A stretch of DNA of 64,000 bases from Nitrospirota bacterium (GTDB taxonomy: Bacteria > Nitrospirota > Thermodesulfovibrionia > Thermodesulfovibrionales > UBA1546), in contig WPIF01000012.1 in the NCBI GenBank assembly GCA_009773185.1, positions 20,930-84,929 of the forward strand, in the 5' to 3' direction. The notes beneath the pieces are model-generated. The model saw only the letters and a program-made list of their open reading frames with translations, was not told the origin of the DNA and made no database searches. This document shows, in pieces, positions 44,238 to 52,721 of this stretch. A program made the translations under genes and the position numbers. Each line of letters begins with the position of its first letter. Position 1 is the stretch's first letter.

Positions 44238-45416
44238 ATGAGGCTTGTTAAGCGTAGTTTATCAGGGAAGCTGCATGCGTATCTCAAGCTCTTTCCTGTT
44301 GTTGCCATCATAGGGCCGCGTCAGGCCGGCAAAACTACCTTTGCGCGAATGGAACTGCCTGACTGGGGCTATTTTGACCTTGAGAAACCCTCTGATTTCG
44401 GAAGGATATCATCAGACAGGGAATTTTTTCTCAGCCAGTATGGAGAAAAATGCATCATTGACGAGGCGCAGACGCTTCCTGAATTATTCCCTGCCTTAAG
44501 AAGCCATATAGACCGGGCCAGAAATAAGAAAGGCCGCATGGTCCTTTTGGGTTCGGTCAATCCGCTGCTTGTAAAAAGCATTTCTGAATCTCTCTCAGGC
44601 AGAATAGGATTCATAGAACTTAGCCCCTTTCATTTTAAAGAGGCAAAATCATTATATAAGATTGACCTGGAGGAGTTCTGGCTTAAAGGAGGTTATCCTG
44701 AGCCGCTTAAATGGAATCTCCAGGAACATTCCGTATGGATAGAACAGTATGTGAAGACATTTGTTGAAAGGGATGTTTTTAGTATATTGAAAACAACTCT
44801 CACGCCGCAAAAGCAGGTGCAGCTCATTACTATGCTGGCACACAGTCATGGAAGGCTTTGGAATGCCTCACACATCGCCTCAGCTTTCGGGATAAGCTAT
44901 CATACAGTCAATCACTACATTGAACTCATGGAAAACTACTTCCTTGTGCGGAGACTTATTCCCTATCATAAGAATATTGGGAAGCGGCTGGTAAAAAGCC
45001 CTAAGTTTTATTTCAGGGACACAGGGCTGCTTCATTTTTTGCTGAACATTTCCGGCACTGAGAAGCTGAGGACATCACCTTACAGGGGGTTCAGTTTTGA
45101 GGGTTTTATAATTGAACAATTAATACGAAAATATACTCTTGAAGCGCAGAACCCTCCGAGCTTCTATTTTTACAGAACGGCGCAGGGAGATGAGATTGAC
45201 CTGCTTGTGCAAGATGACCGGGGGCTCGCTGCTTATGAGATCAAGACAGCGGTTTCTATTGAGCAGTCAGACATAAGAGGGTTTCAGAAGGCAATGGAAC
45301 AACTGAAGCTGGAGAAGGGGATTATTGTCTGCTTTGGCAAAGAAAATTTCAGTCTCAGCCGGAAGATTGAAGTGAAGTCTGCTGAAACTCTGCTAAAAGC
45401 AGCAGCATTTGATTGA
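44238..45416 (+). CDS. AAA-type ATPase with DUF4143 C-terminus (copy 2)
   Basis: 392 residues. Walker A GPRQAGKTTF (about 26-35), Walker B KCIIDEAQ, SGRIGFIELSPF, and the C-terminal DUF4143 domain ending with a PD-(D/E)XK-like FYFYRTAQGDEIDLLVQD and AYEIKTA. Related to, but clearly diverged from, the copy at 19696 (different Walker region and lengths), so it is not a recent duplicate. Function of this family is unknown. It has its own TTGCAA/TATAAT promoter. Confidence 0.85.
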   Translation: MRLVKRSLSGKLHAYLKLFPVVAIIGPRQAGKTTFARMELPDWGYFDLEKPSDFGRISSDREFFLSQYGEKCIIDEAQTLPELFPALRSHIDRARNKKGRMVLLGSVNPLLVKSISESLSGRIGFIELSPFHFKEAKSLYKIDLEEFWLKGGYPEPLKWNLQEHSVWIEQYVKTFVERDVFSILKTTLTPQKQVQLITMLAHSHGRLWNASHIASAFGISYHTVNHYIELMENYFLVRRLIPYHKNIGKRLVKSPKFYFRDTGLLHFLLNISGTEKLRTSPYRGFSFEGFIIEQLIRKYTLEAQNPPSFYFYRTAQGDEIDLLVQDDRGLAAYEIKTAVSIEQSDIRGFQKAMEQLKLEKGIIVCFGKENFSLSRKIEVKSAETLLKAAAFD

Positions 45417-45448
45417 CAGGTGCAGATTTTTTCTGGTAAGGTTTAGTG

Positions 45449-46246
45449 ATGAAAAAGTATGTTTTCTTCCTGTTCTTCTTTATTAATATTTTCCTCATCA
45501 GATATGCTTATGGATTTGACATCAAGGGCCTCCAGCCTGTTGCTCCCTATGGTGTTTTTTCAACCTTCAGCGCAGACAGCCCGGAGAAGGGGAAATCCGT
45601 TTTGGGGGTCGGAGCCGAGAAATCAAGAGAGCCGGACTTTTACAGGTATATATTCCAGTATGCATACGGGATAACAGACCATGTGGAGTTTATTGCTACG
45701 GTCCCTTATGTTTACGAATGGCAGGACACTAAAACCGGTTTTGAGGATATTGCCGCAGGCATTAAGCACAGGCTGATTGATGAAGGCGAGTATACGCCTT
45801 CCATAGCTTATGTGATTAATACCTCTGTTACTGCAGGCGATAAAGATGAATTCAGCACGGACGGCAGGACCGGAGCGGGCCTTGTTTTCAGCAAGAGAAT
45901 CGGGCCTGTCAGCGGGCATGCAAATATTTTTTATGAGAACCCTATATCAGGGAAACTCAAGAATGAACTAAGTTGTTCGGCAGGATTTGATTTTTCGGCA
46001 GCGCATAATTTCAGGATACTGGGAGAGGTATACGGAAGGAAAAGCCATTATTCAGACAAGGTTGATCAGCTCGAGGGAAGGTTCGGATACAGGTTCATGA
46101 CTACGGATTATTTATATACAACTATCGGGATGGGGGTTGATTTTAAAAACAGGCAACCTGAATACAGGGTGCTGCTTTCAGTGACAGCGCTCTTCCCAAT
46201 AGAAAAGAAGATGATAGAGAAGGTATATGAGGAGGATAAACAATGA
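45449..46246 (+). CDS. Outer-membrane beta-barrel protein (transporter-like)
   Basis: 265 residues from ATG 45449; a GTG three bases before is less likely. Signal peptide (about 1-22, ending YAYG), then alternating beta strands with aromatic ends, for example YRYIFQYAYGITDHVEFIATVPYVYEW and YRFMTTDYLYTTIGMGVDF; the pattern resembles the MetA-pathway/phenol-degradation-type outer-membrane channel family. It overlaps the protease gene by four bases (ATGA), so its folding may be watched by that protease. Substrate unknown. Confidence 0.65.
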   Translation: MKKYVFFLFFFINIFLIRYAYGFDIKGLQPVAPYGVFSTFSADSPEKGKSVLGVGAEKSREPDFYRYIFQYAYGITDHVEFIATVPYVYEWQDTKTGFEDIAAGIKHRLIDEGEYTPSIAYVINTSVTAGDKDEFSTDGRTGAGLVFSKRIGPVSGHANIFYENPISGKLKNELSCSAGFDFSAAHNFRILGEVYGRKSHYSDKVDQLEGRFGYRFMTTDYLYTTIGMGVDFKNRQPEYRVLLSVTALFPIEKKMIEKVYEEDKQ

Positions 46247-47610
46247 TTAAGGCAAGACTTTTAATCTTACCGGCAGTAATCTATTTTCTTATTGTTTTTT
46301 CTTTGTCCGCATCTTCGTTCCCTGCATCTTTTGCGGATATCGTGAAAGAGAGAGCCAGGAGTGTTGTTAATATAAGCACAACGCAGGTAATTAAGCAAAG
46401 GGCGCCGAATTTCTTTCCTTTTTTCCCGGATATCCCTTTCCCGGGGCTTGAGGGCGGGGAAAGAGAATTCAGGAGGCAGTCTCTCGGCTCGGGTTTTATA
46501 GTGGACAGCAGCGGATATATTCTGACCAATAATCATGTTGTTGAAAATGCCGAGGACATCACTGTGACCTTATGGGATGAATCAGAATATAAGGCAAAGA
46601 TTAAGGGCAGGGATCCAAAGACAGACATTGCCCTTATTAAGGTTGAGGCAGATAAACCGCTGCCGGCAGTTACACTCGGGGATTCAGATATGCTCAGTGT
46701 TGGTGACTGGGTCATTGCGGTGGGTAATCCTTATGGCCTTGGGAATACTGTTACAGCAGGGATAGTTAGTGCGAAAAGCAGGTTTATAGGCTCAGGCCCT
46801 TATGATGATTTTATACAGACAGATGCAGCGATAAACCCTGGGAATTCAGGAGGGCCGCTTTTCAATATTAAGGGAGAGGTCGCCGGGATAAATTCCGCAA
46901 TAATTCCGATGGCGCAGGGAATAGGTTTTGCTATTCCTGTTAATCTCGCGAAAGAGGTTATGCAATCCCTGAAGGATAAAGGGTATATTGAGCGGGGATG
47001 GCTTGGAGTTACCATACAGAAGATTACGAGTGAACTTGCCGAGAGCCTGAAATTACCAGGCAGGCAGGGCGCTCTTGTAACGGATGTTGTTAAGGATTCT
47101 CCGGCAGATAAGGCAAAGATAAAAAGAAGAGACGTTATTATAGAGTTTGCAGGCGATAAAGTATCAGAACACTCCTTGCCGAGACTTGTGGCATCAATGC
47201 CGATAGGTAAAGAGGTAGCCGTGAAGGTCATACGGGATGGAAAGGTTATTGACCTTGCCGTCGTTATAAGCAAGCATGATGAGGGCATGCCCGAGATACT
47301 TATTGCAGAGAAGCTGGGCATTAAGACGAAGACGCTTAATACCGAGATTGCTCCGCAGTTCGGGATTATGGATGGCGGAGGAATTCTTGTGACAGAGGTG
47401 GTTCAAAGGGGCGCTGCCGGAAGCGAGGATATTCAGGTAAAAGATATTATTGTAGAGGCAAATGAAAGCAGGGTTAACTCAACAGAGGAACTGGCTATAA
47501 TTATCAGGGGAATAAAACAGGGTGAAAGGCTTCTGCTCCTTGTCAAGCGGGGCAATAGTTACATATACCGCAGTTTGAGATTGCCAGACTCCTCAGGTTT
47601 GCCGAGGTGA
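46243..47610 (+). CDS. degP: Do-family periplasmic serine protease (DegP/HtrA)
   Basis: 455 residues. Signal peptide (about 1-28), then the trypsin-like protease domain with His in NNHVVENAED (about 98), Asp in DPKTDIALIKV (about 128) and Ser in NPGNSGGPL (about 203), followed by two PDZ domains (about 255-340 and 365-450). Periplasmic quality control of misfolded envelope proteins is known for the family. It is coupled to the upstream barrel gene by an ATGA overlap and precedes the Tat genes. Confidence 0.95.
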   Translation: MIKARLLILPAVIYFLIVFSLSASSFPASFADIVKERARSVVNISTTQVIKQRAPNFFPFFPDIPFPGLEGGEREFRRQSLGSGFIVDSSGYILTNNHVVENAEDITVTLWDESEYKAKIKGRDPKTDIALIKVEADKPLPAVTLGDSDMLSVGDWVIAVGNPYGLGNTVTAGIVSAKSRFIGSGPYDDFIQTDAAINPGNSGGPLFNIKGEVAGINSAIIPMAQGIGFAIPVNLAKEVMQSLKDKGYIERGWLGVTIQKITSELAESLKLPGRQGALVTDVVKDSPADKAKIKRRDVIIEFAGDKVSEHSLPRLVASMPIGKEVAVKVIRDGKVIDLAVVISKHDEGMPEILIAEKLGIKTKTLNTEIAPQFGIMDGGGILVTEVVQRGAAGSEDIQVKDIIVEANESRVNSTEELAIIIRGIKQGERLLLLVKRGNSYIYRSLRLPDSSGLPR

Positions 47611-47619
47611 AAGGGGTTA

Positions 47620-47895
47620 ATGCTTGACATCGGCATACAGGAACTAATAGTAATCTTTATAGTTGCACTGCTGGTTTTTGGCCCCAAGAGGCTTCCTGAA
47701 CTGGGGAAGACACTCGGAAAGACAATGGCAGAACTTAAAAAGGCGGTATCCGGAGTAAAGGAACAGATGGACTCTGAACTTTATAAGGCAGAACATCCGG
47801 CGCCAAAAGTCAGCAGCGAGTCTTCAGCAACACGCGATGAGTTAAAGAACGGTTCCGAACCCGGGGGGCAGAACTCAAAACCAGGCAAAGGGTGA
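47620..47895 (+). CDS. tatB: Sec-independent translocase TatA/TatB component
   Basis: 91 residues: one amino-terminal membrane helix (about 5-21), the hinge FGPKRLPELGK (about 20-30), an amphipathic helix, then a polar tail. The opening MLDIGIQEL is closer to TatB than to TatA. Together with TatC downstream it forms the Tat pathway for folded, cofactor-bearing proteins. It may serve as both TatA and TatB. Shine-Dalgarno AAAGGGG lies 5 bases before the ATG. Confidence 0.9.
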   Translation: MLDIGIQELIVIFIVALLVFGPKRLPELGKTLGKTMAELKKAVSGVKEQMDSELYKAEHPAPKVSSESSATRDELKNGSEPGGQNSKPGKG

Positions 47896-47907
47896 GGTGC
47901 ATGGTCA

Positions 47908-48711
47908 ATGACTCTTAGAGAAGATGAGAAGATGCCGCTTACAGAGCATCTCGGTGAACTCAGAAGAAGGATTAGCGTATCCCTGGCTGCGCTGCTTGCA
48001 GCTTTTGCGGTTGCCTTTAATTATTCTGAAGAGATTTTTAAATTAATTATGTTCCCCCTTAAATACAGCCTGTCATTTTCCATGAAAAACCCCTATTTGA
48101 ACATTATCCCTCATGAAAAGATTTCCCAGGGTACAAAGCTTGTATTTTTAGCTCCTGCTGAGGCTTTCTGGATGAGCATGAAGGTTTCGTTTGTTGCCGG
48201 TTTGATACCGGCCCTGCCTGTAATCTTTTACCAGCTGTGGAAATTCATATCCCCGGGCCTTATGGCAAAGGAAAAAAAATATGTGCTCCCGTTTATTGTT
48301 TCAGCAACAGGCCTTTTTCTGCTGGGCGCTGTCTTCTGTTTTTTTATAGTCCTGCCTTTCGCAATGGAATTCCTCCTTACCTATAAATTGGGAGATGTTT
48401 TAATGCCAATGCTGTCCGTGGGCCAGTATGTTGATTTCTGCCTGAAGTTCATACTCGCATTCGGTATTATTTTTGAGCTGCCCATCGTCATAATTTTTTC
48501 TACGCGCATGGGGCTGGTAACTCCGAAGACGCTTGCAAAAAACAGAAGCTATGCCATGCTAATCGCCTTTATTGTTGCTGCTGTCCTTACCCCGACGCCT
48601 GATGCATTTAATCAGATCCTGATGGCTGTCCCTATTATAATTCTTTATGAAATAGGTATACTTATATCAAGGGTATTTATAAGCAAGAGGGGAGAAGATG
48701 CCGGTCAGTAG
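47908..48711 (+). CDS. tatC: Sec-independent translocase TatC
   Basis: 267 residues, six membrane spans, with the conserved amino terminus MPLTEHLGELRRR (about 10-22) that binds twin-arginine signals, and the C-terminal PTPDAFNQ motif (about 231-238). Receptor of the Tat pathway. Overlaps the following small gene by 14 bases. Confidence 0.96.
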   Translation: MTLREDEKMPLTEHLGELRRRISVSLAALLAAFAVAFNYSEEIFKLIMFPLKYSLSFSMKNPYLNIIPHEKISQGTKLVFLAPAEAFWMSMKVSFVAGLIPALPVIFYQLWKFISPGLMAKEKKYVLPFIVSATGLFLLGAVFCFFIVLPFAMEFLLTYKLGDVLMPMLSVGQYVDFCLKFILAFGIIFELPIVIIFSTRMGLVTPKTLAKNRSYAMLIAFIVAAVLTPTPDAFNQILMAVPIIILYEIGILISRVFISKRGEDAGQ

Positions 48712-48982
48712 TATAAGGGGAAAGAGCCTGAAGGCTGTGACTTATGATATAGCAGACGGCTATACAACCGTTAACCCGTTGTTCCTGAAGCCGATTGATA
48801 TCGAGTCCCTTACAGGTCTTTATCATGAGATAATGAAGACACAGGTAATGGTCCGCGGAGAAAAATTTCCCGTGAGCGATGCAGTGGCAATCAGGACAAG
48901 GAATGTGAGGCTGCAAAGATTGCATTCAGCCTTAATGATAATCAGGAATTTTGCAAGGGAGCGAAGGATAATACTTGTATAA
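48698..48982 (+). CDS. Small conserved-looking protein downstream of tatC
   Basis: 94 residues, basic, no signal peptide. GGGGAGA lies 5 bases before ATG 48698 inside the end of tatC. It contains SVRGKSLKAVTYD-like and QVMVRGEKFPVSDAVAIRTRNVRLQRLHSALM patches, the last part (about 58-94) a basic helix. No family is recognised; the overlap with tatC and the good Shine-Dalgarno sequence argue that it is real and cotranscribed. Confidence 0.6.
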   Translation: MPVSSIRGKSLKAVTYDIADGYTTVNPLFLKPIDIESLTGLYHEIMKTQVMVRGEKFPVSDAVAIRTRNVRLQRLHSALMIIRNFARERRIILV

Positions 48983-48983
48983 A

Positions 48984-49012
48984 TTGACAGCTTTTTGCAA
49001 TTGTGATAATTT
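48984..49012 (+). promoter_or_regulatory. Promoter of the HEAT-repeat/HD-GYP operon
   Basis: TTGACA at 48984-48989 with GATAAT at 49005-49010 (15-base spacing) or TAATTT at 49007-49012 (17-base spacing). The ATG at 49022 follows within 10-12 bases, so the leader would be only a few bases long. Confidence 0.5.
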
Positions 49013-49021
49013 TTAGGTAGT

Positions 49022-50665
49022 ATGGAACTGCTCGAAGACATAAAGGCTGCAAAGGATGTCGTCAACGCCCTTCTCAAGGCCAAGAAGACCTTCAGGATGT
49101 ATCCTGAAACCAACCCGATGTATGAAAAGATGATAGAAGACGCCTATGCAAAGTTCAGGAGTTTCTTTGATTACAGGGATGAACTGACACTTAAGGTAAA
49201 ACAGAATGAGCTGTTCTGTGATTCTGAACAGGTGTACCATAATCTCCAAAAAGAAGATAATATCGCACTTTTTTTCTTCAAGGACGGGCTGAGAGAGATA
49301 ACCTTCAAAAAGGGATTTTCCCATAAAGAGCTCGAGGAGTTTTTAAAAATCCTTACGGTTGATTATGACAGGGAAGTTGTCGATGATGACGTTGTTACGC
49401 TTTTGTGGGAGAGGGATTTTCAGAATATCAGATATGTTGTTGACGAATCCTTCCTTGCCGAAGATGAGGATTATGAAACCAGCGCAGTAAAAGAGGTCAA
49501 GGATAAGGCGCCCGATGCAGACGAGCTGTCCAGGGCCTATGCAGATGCCTTTAAGGAGGAAGGCGTTAAGGATATCTCGATAGTCCCGCTGACAGACAAG
49601 GATTTGCATACACTGGTGAAGGAGCTTGAAAAAGACGCCTATAACAAGATGGATAAGCTTCTTATAATCATTTTTGAAATGCTGTATCAGGCAGAGAGCA
49701 AAGGCGACCATGAAGATGTAGTCCATTTTCTTAATGATGCGGTTGAATTTTCAATAAGGCATGGGGACCTGGAAACCGTAATACGTATAATGGAAATGAC
49801 GAAAGAGGTCACCGACGGCCCATCCGTTCCCGACGATATTAAAAAATACCTTGCTTTGGTTTTTTCCTTCCTGGGTTCTGACGCGGAGATAAAGCTCCTT
49901 GGGGAGTTTCTTGACAGCGGGGTTGAGATAGAGGAAAAGGTTTTCGATGAATATATAAAGTTCCTTGACAAGAATGCAATACAGCCGTTTATAACTATTC
50001 TCGGTGAACTTAAGACTATTCCTGCAAGGAAGAATGTCATTAATGCATTGATAGCTCTCGGTAAAAAGGATATACAGAGCCTTGCAAAGGGGATCTATGA
50101 CTCCAGATGGTATGTCGTCAGGAATATAATTTATATTCTGGGGAAGATAGGGGACAAAAAGGCAGTGGATTATCTCATCAAGACGGTAAATCACAGTGAT
50201 ATCAGGGTCAGAAAGGAAGTAATCAAGGCGCTCGGCGAGCTTGGGACCTCGGGAGTCCTGCAGACATTAAAGGAATGCCTTGACGACCCTGAGGTGCAGA
50301 TAAGGACTTCTACTGCGCGGGCGCTGGGCAGCATCAGGTCAGCGGCAGCCAAGAGCATAATATTGCAGAGGATAGCGGACAAGGATTTCAACAAGAATGA
50401 TTTCAATGAAAAGAAAGAATTCTATGAGGTGCTGTCCCACTGGAAAGATAATGATGTGATTGAATTCCTGATGAAGACCCTGAAGAAGAAAGCCTTTTTC
50501 GGCAGGGCAGTGAATGATGAGAACAGGGCATGCGCAGCATATTGTTTTGGCTTAATGGGCTGTAAGGAAGCCCTGCCGCTGCTGTACAAAATAAGAGATT
50601 CCAAAAATAAGATTCTGAGGGAATATGCATATACTGCAATCAAGAGGGTAGAGTATGGCCAGTAA
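49022..50665 (+). CDS. HEAT-repeat protein paired with the HD-GYP gene
   Basis: 547 residues, cytoplasmic. Residues about 1-200 form an acidic, helical domain with FRMYPETNPMYEKMIEDAY near the start; the C-terminal half (about 330-547) consists of HEAT/PBS-lyase-like repeats (DSRWYVVRNIIYILGKIGDK, HSDIRVRKEVIKALGELGTS, DPEVQIRTSTARALGSI). The amino-terminal domain resembles that of the next gene product (both have LTLxxxxNELFCDxEQ- or LTLELGGEFFYINETR-like stretches), so the pair may share an uncharacterised sensor domain. It overlaps the HD-GYP gene by 11 bases. Confidence 0.82.
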   Translation: MELLEDIKAAKDVVNALLKAKKTFRMYPETNPMYEKMIEDAYAKFRSFFDYRDELTLKVKQNELFCDSEQVYHNLQKEDNIALFFFKDGLREITFKKGFSHKELEEFLKILTVDYDREVVDDDVVTLLWERDFQNIRYVVDESFLAEDEDYETSAVKEVKDKAPDADELSRAYADAFKEEGVKDISIVPLTDKDLHTLVKELEKDAYNKMDKLLIIIFEMLYQAESKGDHEDVVHFLNDAVEFSIRHGDLETVIRIMEMTKEVTDGPSVPDDIKKYLALVFSFLGSDAEIKLLGEFLDSGVEIEEKVFDEYIKFLDKNAIQPFITILGELKTIPARKNVINALIALGKKDIQSLAKGIYDSRWYVVRNIIYILGKIGDKKAVDYLIKTVNHSDIRVRKEVIKALGELGTSGVLQTLKECLDDPEVQIRTSTARALGSIRSAAAKSIILQRIADKDFNKNDFNEKKEFYEVLSHWKDNDVIEFLMKTLKKKAFFGRAVNDENRACAAYCFGLMGCKEALPLLYKIRDSKNKILREYAYTAIKRVEYGQ

Positions 50666-52058
50666 GGAAGAAGTCTTTACAGGCGCAAAGGATATTATAA
50701 ACCAGCTCGCAGTTATCATAAGGACTGCTGCCATCCATGACTCCGGCAATGTTGCCGTCACAACAGCAGTTGATAAATTTGTCGTGCTTATGAATCCCCT
50801 TATTGCATCAGAAGGGGAGTTAACGCTTGAACTCGGCGGGGAATTTTTCTATATAAATGAAACGAGGATAAGATATTCCCTGGAGTATCTGCCGAATTTT
50901 GATTTTCTTATAAGGGAATTTAAGAAAAGAGGTTTGGGCAGTATTGTTTTTAAAGGCATTATTAAGTCTGTAGACATGCAGACCTTTTTAAAGGTCTTTA
51001 TATCATCTGTTTTTTCTGAGACCCCGTTTGAGACGCTCTCAGAAGATATGGCCGGTGTCAGCAGCATGAGTGTCGGAAAACTGAGAAAGGTCAGGGACGA
51101 AGCAGAGGGAGAATTTGATATCCGCAGAGAGGTTAAAAAATCATATTTTAATGCTGTTTCGTATACAAGAGGCGTCATAAATAAAATAAAGTCAGGAGAA
51201 AAAGTAGGCATAAAAAAGGCCAAGAGGGTGGTAGAGGGCATGGTGGACCTCATACTCGAAGAAGAACAACTGCTTCTTGGCATGACAGCTATTAAGGATT
51301 ATGATGAGTATACCTATCACCATTCGGTCAACGTCAGCATTCTGTCTGTTGCGCTGGGACAGAGGCTTGGGTTAAGTAAAAAGATTCTGACAGAACTTGG
51401 GCTGGTGGCTTTATTCCATGACATAGGCAAGATAGAGATACCGAATGAGATACTTAATAAGCCTACGAATTTTACCGATGATGAGTGGGTCATAATGAAG
51501 AAACATCCCTTCTGGGGCGTGAGGGCATTGCTGAAGCTCAGAGGTTTTGATGCCACGTCAATGAGATCTGCCATTGTCGCATTCGAGCATCATATGAACT
51601 ATGACTTTTCAGGGTATCCAAAAACCAGAAAACGGTTTGAATTGGATTTTTATTCGAAGATTATAAGCCTTGCCGACCAGTATGACGGCATGACGTCATC
51701 CAGAGTGTATTCAAGGATACCCATGTCGCCTGACAGGGCTTTAAGCCTTATGATGGAGAGAGCGGGGACACAGCTGGACCCCATTCTTTTTAAATTCTTT
51801 ATTAATATGATCGGGGTTTTCCCTGTGGGGACCCTTGTCATGCTTGACACAAAAGAACTGGGCCTTGTCTATCAAAGCGAGGCCATGTTTCTAGACAGGC
51901 CAAAGGTGCTTGTTATTATTAACGGCAAGGGAGAAAAGGCAGAGAGTTATATTGTTGACCTTACAGAAAAAGATGCCGGTGGTAATTTCCTAAGGACCAT
52001 TGTTAAGACAATGGACCCTAATAAATATAAGATTAATCTTGCCGAATATCTGCTTTAG
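50655..52058 (+). CDS. HD-GYP-domain cyclic-di-GMP phosphodiesterase-like protein
   Basis: 467 residues. The amino-terminal about 200 residues resemble the matching part of the HEAT-repeat protein upstream. The HD-GYP domain follows (about 210-380): HHSVNVSILSVALGQRLGL, LVALFHDIGKIEIPNEI with the HD pair, MKKHPFWG, FEHHMNYDFSGYP (the GYP signature) and SLADQYDGMTSSR. All metal ligands appear intact, so c-di-GMP hydrolysis to pGpG/GMP is likely. Starts inside the end of the previous gene, hence co-translated. Confidence 0.92.
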   Translation: MASKEEVFTGAKDIINQLAVIIRTAAIHDSGNVAVTTAVDKFVVLMNPLIASEGELTLELGGEFFYINETRIRYSLEYLPNFDFLIREFKKRGLGSIVFKGIIKSVDMQTFLKVFISSVFSETPFETLSEDMAGVSSMSVGKLRKVRDEAEGEFDIRREVKKSYFNAVSYTRGVINKIKSGEKVGIKKAKRVVEGMVDLILEEEQLLLGMTAIKDYDEYTYHHSVNVSILSVALGQRLGLSKKILTELGLVALFHDIGKIEIPNEILNKPTNFTDDEWVIMKKHPFWGVRALLKLRGFDATSMRSAIVAFEHHMNYDFSGYPKTRKRFELDFYSKIISLADQYDGMTSSRVYSRIPMSPDRALSLMMERAGTQLDPILFKFFINMIGVFPVGTLVMLDTKELGLVYQSEAMFLDRPKVLVIINGKGEKAESYIVDLTEKDAGGNFLRTIVKTMDPNKYKINLAEYLL

Positions 52059-52100
52059 GATAGCAAACTCTTCAGTTTAACATTTAACCTCTTTTAATCC

Positions 52101-52128
52101 TTGACATTGTTTTTCAATGTGATATGCT
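52101..52128 (+). promoter_or_regulatory. Promoter with palindrome before the small-peptide/cytochrome genes
   Basis: TTGACA (52101-52106), 16-base spacer, TATGCT (52123-52128). The palindrome ACATTG-TTTTT-CAATGT (52104-52120) covers the -35 to spacer region and could bind a repressor or activator. Confidence 0.6.
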
Positions 52129-52184
52129 TTTTATACAGGAAATGGCCATAGACCTAAAAAACAATCTGAGAAGGGGGTGAGCCC

Positions 52185-52247
52185 ATGAAGGTTAAAAAAG
52201 TCACAAAGAAACTTGCAACGACATGCAAGTGTAAAAATTCGTGCTGA
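52185..52247 (+). CDS. 20-residue Cys/Lys peptide upstream of cytochrome genes
   Basis: ATG 52185, TGA at 52245-52247. The peptide is very basic (seven Lys) and ends CKCKNSC, giving three Cys in the last seven residues. A very strong Shine-Dalgarno sequence (AAGGGGGTGA) lies 6 bases upstream and a TTGACA promoter about 60 bases before the ATG. It is followed 37 bases later by a cytochrome c gene. It may be a metal-binding or redox-responsive leader peptide, or a precursor of a modified peptide. No family is recognised and translation is unproven. Confidence 0.5.
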   Translation: MKVKKVTKKLATTCKCKNSC

Positions 52248-52284
52248 AGGGCTTTAAGTTTTTCTGAAGAGGAGGTGAAGCAGG

Positions 52285-52632
52285 ATGAAGATTTTTAAGG
52301 TAGTGGCGCTGTCATTGTTAATCATTGGATTGATCTTTTCGGTTGCCTTTGCAAAGAAACATCTGCCCGAGGAGCGAGGCAAGGCTTTTTTCGATGATCC
52401 TAAGTTTGCCGGCGGGACAAAGGCCTGTAACTCCTGCCATCCTGACGGTAAAGGCCTGGAAAAAGCCGCTGACAAAAAAGTGTTTAACATTATGGGCAAG
52501 ACCCAGAAGAGCCTTGAGGAGGCTGTTAATGTCTGTATAGTAAATGCCAACAAGGGCAAGGCCATTGATATAAAGTCTGTTCAGATGAAAGAGATAGTGG
52601 CTTATATCAAGTCGTTGAAGGGGAAGATGTAA
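52285..52632 (+). CDS. Periplasmic monohaem cytochrome c
   Basis: 115 residues. Signal peptide (about 1-23, ending AFA), mature opening KKHLPEERGKAFF, one haem site CNSCH (about 49-53) in KACNSCHPDGKGLE. A Met for the axial ligand may be MKEIVAYIKSL. A small class I cytochrome c (c5/c553-like) shuttling electrons in the periplasm. Shine-Dalgarno GAGGAGG lies 9 bases before the ATG. A factor-independent terminator ends the unit at 52676-52707. Confidence 0.88.
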   Translation: MKIFKVVALSLLIIGLIFSVAFAKKHLPEERGKAFFDDPKFAGGTKACNSCHPDGKGLEKAADKKVFNIMGKTQKSLEEAVNVCIVNANKGKAIDIKSVQMKEIVAYIKSLKGKM

Positions 52633-52675
52633 ACTTCTGAAAAATAGAAGGCCTTGAAAGGATATAGGAAATTTT

Positions 52676-52707
52676 AAAAGGGAGAGCCTTAATGCCTCTC
52701 CCTTTTT
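52676..52707 (+). terminator. Factor-independent terminator after cytochrome c gene
   Basis: Perfect 11-base stem AAAAGGGAGAG (52676-52686) and CTCTCCCTTTT (52696-52706), nine-base loop, then a T-run. The right arm overlaps a possible earlier ATG (52692) of the next gene, which argues against that start. A TATAAT at 52707-52712 directly follows. Confidence 0.85.
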
Positions 52708-52721
52708 ATAATGAGGACTTG

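Noticed and set aside
52692..52721. Upstream start for the membrane cytochrome
   Set aside because: The ATG lies in the loop of a perfect terminator, and the added residues are encoded by its right arm; ATG 52722 has its own ribosome site.
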